From Asterias rubens (Eukaryota; Echinodermata; Asteroidea; Forcipulatida; Asteriidae): a stretch of DNA of 64,000 nucleotides. Location of the stretch: contig NC_047078.1 in NCBI RefSeq assembly GCF_902459465.1, positions 2,713,691 through 2,777,690 of the forward strand, written 5' to 3'. Below the pieces are notes generated by a model. That model did not search any database. It had not been told where the DNA came from and saw only the letters and a program-made list of their open reading frames with translations. The position numbers and the translations under genes are program-made. How positions within the stretch are numbered: position 1 is the first letter of the stretch; each line of letters starts with the position of its first letter. Below are positions 23,801-35,800 of the stretch, piece after piece.

Positions 23801-26800
23801 CTAAAAGCAAACTCATTTTTTGCTGCTACTACTAGGGTGTTTTTCCCTTTATTATTTGTTTGCAACTTTAATAACCAGTTTAGTCCAAAGGTTCAAACAT
23901 TTGTTATTTTATGCCTATATGTTGGGATACAGTAAGTGAGAATATTAATCTTTGACAATTACCAAAGTTGTCCTGCTGTCAATTTCACCAAACTCTTTAT
24001 AACCTAGGATTAATCTTAGGACTTAGGACAAGTCTCAGCCTTGCACTGTTTCATGTGAACCTTAAGATTATTCCTATTTACTCATCTTCACTCGTGACAG
24101 GATTAATTCTAACGTTTTGTGAAATCGTGAAATCGTCTGCAGTGGCTTTAACTATCAATTCAATATTTAAACTTTTTAATTGCTGTTTATTTCTTCTTTA
24201 GATGTACAAGCCGTTGACAAAGGCAGCTACCAGTGCAGGGCGTCAAACACCTACGGGACGGCTGTCAGTTCACCTATAATTCTTGCTACGGAAGGTGGGT
24301 TGGTTTAATAAGACCCTCAGTGAAGCTATCAGACTAGTGTCCATCAGGTTGTTTGTCAACAAATTTTGTTTACTCGATCCCAAAACTTGTTGAAAATTAA
24401 TACAAAAAAGCACAAAAGCACTATAATTAGTGATTGTGAAAAAACTTATGATCTGACGAATCTCGGCTTTTTGAGAAATGGTGGTGCACAGACATCATTT
24501 TTCTAACAAAACTTCACTTGAGTTTGGTACTCTTACCACAACACCCTACAAAAAAAAAAAATAAAACTAAATTTTTGGCTTGAAAATTGACATTATTATA
24601 GTCTTTCCTACAGGGTCAACAGGGTCAACAGGGTCAACAGGGTCAACAGGGTCAACAGGGTCAACAGGGTCAACAGGGTCAACAGGGTCAACAGGGTCAA
24701 TGAAGTTTCTTGTGACACCAGACTCTGTATCAATCTTCATTGCTGGAGAAAATGCTACGTTGACTTGTAGCGTCAGAGGGTCACCTCGCCCAACAGTGGA
24801 ATGGACAAAAGTAGGTATTCAGTCTTTGTTTATTATGCCCAGGTACATATTTAAAGGCAGTGGACACTATTGGTAAACACTCAAAGTTATTATCGTTATA
24901 TATTATATAACCTTCCTTGATTACGAATAATGGGGAGCTCTTGATCGTATAAAACATCGTGAGAAACAGCTCCCTCTGAAGGGACGTAGTTTTCGAGAAA
25001 GAAGTAATTTTCCACAAATTTGATTTTGAGACCTCAGATTTAGAATTTGAGGTCTCGAAATCAAGCATCTGAAAGCACACAACTTTGTGTGACCATGGTG
25101 TGACAATGGTGTTTTTTCTTTCATCAATATCACGCAACTTCTACGACTGATTGAGCTCAAATTTGCACAGGTTTTTTATTTTATGCACATGTTGAGATAC
25201 ACCAACTGTGCAGACTAGTCTTTGACAATTACCAATAGTGTCCAGTGTCTTTAAAAACTCTAGAACTTTTGCTCAAACTTTCAAAAATGGGGGGAACAAA
25301 AATACCTGCATAAAAACCTGGCCTGTGAGGAGCAATAAAGTTTACCAAACAGTGAGTCACAAATTTTGCAACTGAAAGTGAACTTGAAGAAGTCTTTTTG
25401 AGCTCAAGATGACTTTTAATATGTCATGAAGTTCACCCAACTTCCCCTCACTTCCTCTTCCAACATCCCGGGGGAAAGATTTGGGTAAAAAAAAGGCGAT
25501 ATACCAACTGACGGAGATATCACTGCTTGGAAGAAGTGTTTTAAAAATAGATTGCTTGCCCTGGGGCGATAAATGATTGTTTCCTGTGATTGAGATGCTT
25601 TAAACAGTAGGTAAAAAAAAGGCGATATACCAACTGACGGAGATATCACTGCTTGGAAGAAGTGTTTTAAAAATAGATTGCTTGCCCTGGGGCGATAAAT
25701 TATTGTTTCCTGTGATTGAGATGCTTTAAACAGTAGCCCATACAGTTTACGGAGGAACATGCATATCAAATTATCCCAATCAGTTTGCCTATGTACGTGT
25801 TTAAAGGGAAGGTACACGTTTGGGAATTGTAAAAGACCAGTGTTCTCACTTGGTGTATCCTATCATAAGCATAACATAACAAGCCTGTGAAAATTTGGGC
25901 TCAATCGGTCATCGAAGTTGCGAGAAAATGATGAAAGAAAAAAAACCCTTGTTGGACAAATTTGTTTGCTTTCAGATAGGAATAAAAGACTTTTCGTGAT
26001 AAATTAAGATTTTCTCAAAAACTACATTACTTCAGAGGGAGTTGTTTGCCACAATGTTTTATACTATCAACAGCTCTCCAATGCCCGTTACCAACTACCA
26101 AACGTGTACCTTCCCTTTAATAAAGACTTGACCAGCATGCAGGGTTTGAACTTTAAGACACTGACCATTCTAACTTTTACTGGATCCACATTTTTTTTTT
26201 TTTTTCATTATTATTTGCTTCACTATTGAAAGAAAAATTTGGAATTGAACAACTTAATTTTGTGAATACTATGCAGGCATGGAATTCCATCTTTGAGATG
26301 GCAACTTGGCAAGGCCATTTTCATCACGGAAATGGTTTTGAAAAATCAATGGGAAACTTTTGAAAATATCAGATTTTTTAATTTTGGGGTTGTACATGTA
26401 TGCCCATCTAGCTGTTTGTAGTCTATTCACCCAATTCACCTGGCGTCATCATCAGTATAATCTTGGATGCGCCATACTGGTGGGCAATGTCACTCTGTGT
26501 GCTTTTCAGTGAAGTGCAGTGCTTATTTTATAATGATTAAAATGTTAACCTATTGACCACCAAAATGGCGAGCTTGGCACGGTAGAGCGTGTGTGACGTG
26601 CGTCAAAGGGGTCATAATGGCTACTCACGACCTGGGCCCAATTTCATAGAGTTGCAGAATGGTAAATTTTGCAACTGTGCAATTTCCATTATACAATGTC
26701 TGACGATACTTTACACCTTCCATCTTCATAGAACTCCATGGCTGTGATAAACACTCAACTATTGACAGTCTCTGAGACATTTGTAAACGGCGTGGTCAAA

Positions 26801-29800
26801 TCCACCATTGAGTATACGAGTGTTGCGTTGGACGACCGGGGGACATACTCGTGCTCTGCTCGTAATGTCAACCAGGCTGTTAACCATCTCTTTGAAGTGG
26901 TGATCTATGGTAAGTAAGTCAGCCTGCTTACTGTGAGTGACAGATCTTGGCCCAGTTTCATAGAGCTGCTATAAGCACAAAAATTTGCTTAGCATGAAAT
27001 TTCTTTCTTGATAAAAACAGGATTACCAACCAAATTTCCATTTGTTGCATATTGCTTGTTACTGGTATTCAGCGTTTGTTTGCTTGTCCTGAAAATCACG
27101 TGGAAACTTGGTCAAGGCAAAAATTTCATGCTAAGCAAATGTTTGTGCTTTAGCAGCTCTATGCAATTGGGCCCTGCTCTTATGGAGGCACACAAATTTG
27201 TGTGTATTGTAAGCATATCTCACAAGTTGGCAAGGATTGTTTAGTTGTGTGCTAAGCATAATCCCTTACACAGCTTAAAGGAACAGTACATAATTGGTTT
27301 TTGCTGACACAACAGTTGCTGACAGTATAGGCACTTTATGTAATCCATCATATATACATAAATTGACAAACCTGTAGAAGTTTGAGATCCATCGGCCATC
27401 TGGGTCACGAGAGAATAGTTAAAAACCAATAGCAAACTTTGCATTGCATCGATGCCAAAATAAAAATGAATACAATACTCACTGAGCGATAAACTCCAAA
27501 CGCGAAGTTAGATTATTTATTTCTCATCAAATATAACAATTCAGACAAAATATTTCAAGGGATGTTTTCAACTATCATCATCATTAGACTATGTAAGTTT
27601 TATGTAAATCTGTGATCTTCACGATTTTTGTTTTTTACCATTTCTGTAATGTTCCTCTAAGTGCCAAAAATAGAGTAGATTATAATCTTTTAGAACTTGT
27701 CTTGCTTTATCTACTTCCCCGGAGTGGATTATTGAATGGATTTGTGAAAAGGAGGATACAACTTTTTTTTAAGTATTTGTTTATATCTCTTTAATTAAAG
27801 TACCACCAGTGATCACATCAGTGTTTGAGTCCATATTGAGAGTTCAGATCGGTCAACCAATGACTCTACTCTGTCGAGCGACTGCTCTGCCAAAGGCATC
27901 CTTCACATGGTACAAAGATGACAGGGTAAGTACACTTCAAGTACGCTTGCGGGGCCAAGCTAACCTGAGCAGATTCTGGAACCAAAGCAGCGGTTTCAAA
28001 AAGGGCCTCAGATTCAAGTTTTAGTGCAAAATTATCTCTTTCTAAAAAAACTACGCTACTTCACAGCTAGCAGTTTTTCACAGTGCTTGCTATCAACAGC
28101 TCTCCATTACTGGTTACCGCAAGTAAGTTTTTATGCTGACAAATATTTTTTAGTAATTACCATTAGTGTCAAGTACCTCTGAGCACAATTAGCGGAATCA
28201 ATGTGTGGTGAAGAGGTTTTCAACTTGTGGTTTAATTCCAACGAGGCCTGGTTCTTGATAATTTTACCGAGACGAAGTCGAGGTAAATTATCAAGAACCA
28301 GGCCTTGGCCTCAAAAAGTAAAATAAATGCAAAAATTAAAAATTGTCAATGATTTTTTTCAACACAACCTCCCTCCAGCTATGAAATGGTAAGGCCAAGT
28401 CAAGGCCCTCGGGTAAACAACTCCTTATAAGGGAATGCTGTGCGCGTCGTGCGTATCGCGTGATGTGGCACAACTGTCTCGGCCGTTGCTCTCGATCAAT
28501 AGGAATGAAGAAACTGTCTTATAAGCACAGGTGCAAACTCGCGTGTCACGCCCATGTTTCAACACTTTTTACTGGTCACAAACAAAGGTTTATACACACC
28601 CACGTGACGCGCTCTCCACCAATAGGAATAGTGAAACTGAGGTATTTATGAATGTTCCTTCACCTCCATCCTTCCCCCCTCTTACAGCCAATCTCCAGAG
28701 TAGCTGAGACCCATTTCCAAGAGGGTTGGGATGGCTACCTTAGGGTGAGAGAGGTCATTGGATCTGATGCTGGCCTATATCAATGCCGTGCCGTCAACGA
28801 GGTGGGAGAAGCGTTCTCAAAATCCTTCACAATAGTCGTTACTGGTGAGTAGTAAATGAGAAGTTCATGACATTCAAATATTGTCAGTCAGGTCTGGAAT
28901 GACACAGAGGCCCATGCCTCTGTTGCCCTTAGTCTTTGCCTTGGTGCCCCTTCAATAGCTTCTTATACACACTCTTATAGTTTCCAATGGATGTGCCCTT
29001 TGCAAAAGTTAACTCAAAAATAAATACCATATCAGTCTATTTTATGACTTAATGAATTGACATAAAAAGTTGCATCCCCTTCCAAGGTTGTACATTTCAT
29101 TTACTTCAGGTTGTTAAGCTATGCAGCCAGGCTCAATGGGCATGATTACTGATGCTTACATGCTTGACGTACTTACAGACTGTGAAGGGGTTAACCCTGT
29201 GTCAGCCACTAGTGGTATGAAACCTGGTCTAAAATGGCAAAGGTAGTGGGTTAAATCCCACCCGGGTAATATTCTTGGAGATTTTGTTGTCACAGAACTC
29301 CAGAAAGTGCTGATATGAACAGTGCTTAAAGGGAAGGTACACGTTTGGTAATTACTCAAAACAAATATTAACTTAAAAACTGACTTGGTAACGAGCATTG
29401 GAGAGCTGTTGATAGTATAAAACAGTGTGAGAAACGGCTCCCTCTGAAGTAGCATAGATTTTGAAATAGAGGTAATTTCTCACTGAAATAATAAAAGACT
29501 TCTAGCTAGAAGTCTTATTCCTATCTCAAAGCACACAAACTCGTCCAACAAGGGTGTTTTTTCTTTCATCATTTTCTCCCGACTCCGATGACCAATTGAC
29601 TCAAATTTTCACAGGCTTGTTATTTTATGCATATGTTGAGATACACCCAGTAAGGAGACTGGTCTTAGACAGTTACCAAGAGTGTTCCTTCCCTTGAACC
29701 TACATCAATGTAAGGTAAACACAAGTAGTATATATACAGTAGTATTCATCCCCGGTACAAATTTTAACCTCTATTAAAATCTGATGTTTTTCTTGCACAG

Positions 29801-32800
29801 GTCTGCACTTCTTGGTGAAGCCACGCCCCAACATGTACATCTACACCAACGCGACGGCCCAGATGGACTGTTCAGTGGCTGGTTCCCAGAACAGTATAGA
29901 CATTGAATGGAGGAAAAACGGGTTACCAGTGACTACAACATGCACTGAATCTCGCCTTAACAAGTATGTCAATTAAAACAGGGCTAAAAGCACAAACAAA
30001 GCTTGCTTAGCAAAAATCAGAGTACCATACAGTTATCATTGCTTCAGCAGAATATTCTGCTTAAAAGACACTAGACATTATTGGTAATTGTCAAAGACCA
30101 GTCTCCTCACTTGGTGTATCTCAACATATGCATGAAATAACAAACCTGTGAAAATTTGAGCTCGCTGAGTCGTCGAAATTGCGAGATAATTATAAAGGAA
30201 AAACACCCTTTTCACACGAAGTTTGTGCTTTCAGATGCTTGATTTCGAGTCCTCAAATTCTAATTCTGAGGTCTCAAAATCAAATTTGTGGAAAGTTACA
30301 TTTTTTTCAAAAACTTCGTTTTCAGAGGGAGCTGAGTCTCACAATGTTTTATACTACCAACAGCTCTTTATTACTCATTACCGAGTAAGGTTTTATGCTA
30401 ATAATTATTTTGAGTAATTACCAATAGTGTCCACTGCCTTTATGAGCTTTATGATATTTGACAGAAAGTTGATAGGAAAGTTTTTTATTGACCCAGTTCA
30501 TTTCACCTGGTCCCAATTTCATACAGCCTGTAAGCACAAACAAATCTTGAGCAAAAAATAGGTTACTAGCCAGAATACCATACAGTTACCATTGCTTTGA
30601 CTGGTTGACCCCGCTCATTTCTTGCTTAGCCAAGCAGAACTTTCTGCTTAACAGCTTCTATGGTATTTTACAGAAAGTTTGTTATTGACCCGGTTCACCT
30701 GGCCTCAATTTCATAAAGCCTGTATAAGCACAAACACACTTGCTATAAGCACAAATCAATCTTGCTTAGCAAAAATATGTTACCAGCCAGAATACCATGC
30801 AGTTACAATTGCTGCAACTGGTAGCCCCACCCATTTCTTGCTTGAAAAAAGAAATTTGCTTGACCCACCACTTAGAGGAGCTACTGCACATGTTTGTTCT
30901 TAATCTGATTTCCAATTTGTTTTTGACATCAGAAAAATCAGGAAAAATTAACCTGAACAGTCTATAAAAGCCTTCAAGTAGGCTAGCCATTGTATATTTA
31001 CTCAATAACATTTTTCCTACTTATTTTCAAAGGACCAAATATATTGCCTGTTTTATTATTATTACTTTACTACTCTTACCCAACTTTGGTGTACATGTAC
31101 ACTACACCAACCTGTTAAGTGCACTTCTGGTGCACCGTTCTCTGCACCAAAAGAGTACCAAAAACATACCCTACACCAATGGACACCAGTAATGCACCAA
31201 TAGAGCACACAATTGTCTTTGTCAATTTGCAGTGTACACCAAAAGTGCACCAGATATACACTAGACTGAATCCAGTTACACCACTTAAAGGAACACGTTG
31301 CCTTCGATCGGTCGAGTTGGTCTTTAAAAAGCGTTTGTAATCGTTTGTTATAAAATGCATATGGTTAGAAAGATGTTTAAAAAGTAGAATACAATGCTCC
31401 ACACACATTTGCCTCAATATTGGGTGGTTTTCCTTTTACTCTGCCAACTAACACGGTCGACCATTTATGGAAGGATACAAGGAAAACCAGGCATTTTCAA
31501 GTGATACGTGTGTGGATCATTATGTTCTACTTTTAAAATATCTTTCTAATCAAATGCATTCTATAACAAACGGTTACATACGATTTTCAACGACCAACTC
31601 GACCGATCCAAGGCACCGTGTTCCTTTAACACCGACGTATTTTGTCAATTTGCAGTGTGCACCAAAAGTGCACAAGATGTACAAAAGTACACCTTGTAGT
31701 TCAACCAAAAGAACACAAAAAACAGAGTGTGGTGCAGTTTTGGTGTAAACTTATATTAAAAAAAAAATCTGCACCAGAACAGCACTAGAAGTGCACTCAA
31801 ATGACGCCAAAGTTGGGTAAGGGTGAACACTCTTGATACTTTTTCTCCCTCAACCTCTCTCCTCAGCTCGCTATGCACCGGTACTTTTCGGGTTGGTAAC
31901 GCATTGTTCATCAAGGAGATGTCAGTGGAGGATGAAGGACTGTATTCCTGTGTAGCATCAGAGAGAGGAACAACGAAAACCATCACGGCCGACACTAGAA
32001 TCAATGTATTAAGTAAGATTACACTAGGGGAATCCCCTTTTAATAGATTTTTTAATGATTGTGAAAGGAAAGGTGACATGTTTGGTAATTACTCAAAACA
32101 AATATTAACTCAAAAAGCTGACTTGGTAACAAGCATTGGAGAGCTTGTGGTAGTGTAAAACATTGTGGGAAACGACTCCCTCTGAAGTAACGTAGTTTTT
32201 GAGAAAGAGGTAATTTCTCAATAAAATAATAAAAGACTTTTAGCTAGAAGTCTTTTATTCCTATCTGAAAGCACACAAATTCGTCCAACAAGGGTGTTTT
32301 TTCTTTCATCATTTTCTCGCAACTTTGATGACAAATTAAACTCAAATTTTAACAGGTTTGCTATTTTATGCTTATGTTGGGATACACCAAGTGAGAACAC
32401 TGGTCCTTGACCAAACGTGTACCTTCCCTTTAAGTAGGATTTGAAACTTTGCATATGATGGAAATAGGATATGGAAAAGGTTTGTGGTAACACCATGTAT
32501 TAACAACTATCTCTAAATGAACTTGGGTGGTTCTTCTCCAGAAGACGACTACTACCCTAAAGACAGATGAGATAAACTTCCATTACAAATGACTTAGTTG
32601 TCAATTAAAGCACTACATCAAATCAAACAAAGGCAGCCAAACAGAAATTCAGTCTTTTTGCCAGCACTCTATTTTGCAAACAAAGTCTGTCGCAGTGACA
32701 TTATTGATTACAGTGGTTTCCATGCCGAGGGCGCGGCACTAGTCTTTCTTGAAATAGTTAGCACTGTTCGTTGGCAAGTCTGCGAACCGACTGATAAACA

Positions 32801-35800
32801 CCCAAAAAAGGAAATAAATAGTCTGCAAATTATCTTCTACACACCCACTCACAGCAAAACTGCCCTTAAATGCCTCTGCTGAGTGTTTTCCTTAATCTCT
32901 GTATAAAATCTCAAGCTTTAAAAAGGTCAACCTATGATTCACGATTTCAAAATGCCACAAAAGGTCCCTCCATGCACTCCTACACATAGGCTTCCTAAAC
33001 CTAGGCTTCCTAAACCTAGGCTTCCTAAACCTTGACCGGAGAACACTTCAAGCGTTGGTTATATTTAGAAGGTAGAATATGCCTATATGCAAAGCTGCCA
33101 AGTCTCCAGATTCTGCAGGAATTTCTTTGAAAATATACCACATGATCCAATTTCTGATGAATATATATGAAAAAATCCCTGATTATGCAAAGTTTGTTCC
33201 TACTATGTTGAGTAAACTTCTAAATATCTCTCTGATTGTTGTTCAAAATCTCCCTGATTGGGGGTTGCATATTGCAAATGTTCGCAACTCTGGTTACAAC
33301 GCCAGAAAGTTTCAAATAAAAAATATTATCAAACAATAATAAAATTTATTTTCATGTTTGTATAATGTTTACAGATGATTATTCTGTACAAATCAGCCTT
33401 TAAAGCCATTGGACACTTTCGGTAAACAGTGTTGTCCAGTGGCCCACACTTCGTGTATCATAACTTATATATAAAATAACAAACCTGTGAAAATTAAGGC
33501 TCAATTGGTCATTGGAGTCGGGAGAAAATAACGGGGATCCCACTCTTGTTTCCGCACGTTTCGCCGTGTCATGACGTGTGTTTACAATAAATCCCCAATT
33601 CTCGACATCGAGAATTGATAATTGTTTGAAAGTTTTCTCAAAAAGTAAAGCATTTCATGGAATAATATTTCAAGAGAAGTCTTTCACCATTTCTTTCTGT
33701 AAACGCTTTTTTTTTCTGTTCTGAAAATGTATAATGGCTTTAAACTAATTTAAAAACTGGCATTTTCCAGTGAGTCGCTGTACTTGGCATCAAATATTGT
33801 ATCAGGGAAACTTCTAACACTCTGATGACTGTTTGATTTTGGGTAAAGTTCAAAATGTCTGTTCAATGTCCGGTAAATAGAGAGATTTAAAGGAATGGTA
33901 CGGCTTTAGTCTGGGAGTTTGTACCACCCCCGTCCCAATTTAGGGATGGTTTGTAGGCTCTAATGTAAGCCTCTTTCGCACCCCCTTCCAACGTACCAAG
34001 TGTATTATAATAAGGGAATAAAAGGGTAGCGATGAGTTCTTAAACAGCCGTTTAAAACCGACAGGGTTGTTGGCATGTGATGAAGTCCCGAGCCGAAGGT
34101 GAGGGCCTTTATCGCACGGCAACGACCCTGCAAGGTTTTCAACTGCAGTTTAAAAGGTGTAATAAAATAAGAAACTCTGTCAAACTAATCCGTTTTCCGA
34201 CGTGCTTGAGCTCTGTACGTCTGTGTGTGGCATTGTTATGACTGAGACAGTCGGATATGCTTCCCGCGCATAATCTTGGTGCGAGACATTTCTCGTTTTC
34301 CTTTCACACACAGCGTGGCCAACTCACCAACAGCACCCACAGCACGCCCAAAAATGTCTTGCACCAAGACTTAGGCGAGTATCCGAGAACAACCGGTTTT
34401 AAACGGAGCTCCAGCTGGTTATTATCAACCGTTTAATCACCCACATGTGACGGGTTCTCCACCTATAGGAATAGCGAAACTGTCTGAGGTTTATATGAAT
34501 GTCTGATTTAATTTGTTGCAGTTCCTGTCAAGATTGAGCCCGCCCTACCAACTAAAATGAAAGGTGACTTCCACAGAGGACTAACAGTACGGTGCCAGGC
34601 AACGGGGGTACCTACACCTAAGATTGAATGGCTACGACACGGGGTACATGTTATTAATAATACATACAGAACGGTGAGTCAGACCAAGTCATCACATATT
34701 TTATCAATTTTTTGTTCTCTCCACAAGTTCAATAAAATTACACACAAAAAAATGTACTTGATACCTCAGTTGGTAGAGTGCGGGCACGTTACTCCGGAGG
34801 TCGTTGGTTCGAATCCCACTCTAGTCAATTTTTTTTTCAACCCCGATATATTGATTAAAAAAAAGATACAAAAATCATGAGGAGAATGCCAGACTGAGGA
34901 GGAAAATGTAAATTTTCCTTTGACTTTCCAGTTCACTTTCTGCCGAAAAAAATTTGTTTTTATTTATGGTTTTGCTGGTGGTTTCGCAATCATTGAGGGG
35001 CAACTGTGATGAATTTTGATCTAAAAGTTTGCCATTTACAAATTTCATATAATGTTACCCTAACACTGTATTAAGCACTGTATACTCTGTACTTTCCAGA
35101 GTTCTATAAAAAATAAATTACAAATTTCGTATCATTTTGTGTTACGCTTTCACCGATTTGTATTAGGTACTGCTGTACTTTCCAGATTTCTGTAAAATAA
35201 AAAACACAGGTGCCAATTAATTTCTTTATTGTCCCCTCTTTAAAGCCATTGGACACTTTCAGTAAACAGATAAGTCTTTCACCATTACCTTCTGTAAGCC
35301 CTGTAAATTTTTGTAAATCTGTGAACTTTTAAATTTTGTTCTGTACCGAAAGTGTATAATGGCTTTATAAACATAAAAATGGTAAATTTACTTGTCAAAA
35401 AATGTTTTGTTAATTTTTTGAAATTAATATGAGGAATTCAAGACAACCTTTTGCACTGTGACGCGTCTTTTTATGTTTTCAGTCTTACCAATCTATTGCA
35501 GACCTTTTTAAAATACCAGTTAATTTGTTTTCATTTTAGGTGATTGGTGGAGTGATGCAGTTCCGAGCCCTCCATGTGGCTGATGCAGGTCGCTATACGT
35601 GTGTTGCGTCTAATAAAGCAGGAGAAATAGCACAGAATATGCAAATCGTTGTCAACAGTGAGTAGAAAACAGGAAAAAATTGCAAAATGTTCACCAACCA
35701 AAAGGACCTTTGGTAAAAACGTTGAAAATCCGCCAAAAATACTTAGTGGCAACTGCTAAGGTTGTGGGTTCAAATCTCACCTGAGTATAATATACCTATG

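Noticed and set aside
34757..34830. Possible tRNA gene (GATACCTCAGTTGGTAGAG and GGTTCGAATCCC)
   Set aside because: The acceptor stem does not pair, and the same head with a shared tail occurs on the minus strand at 20604-20893 and 54543-54930. It is a tRNA-derived SINE.
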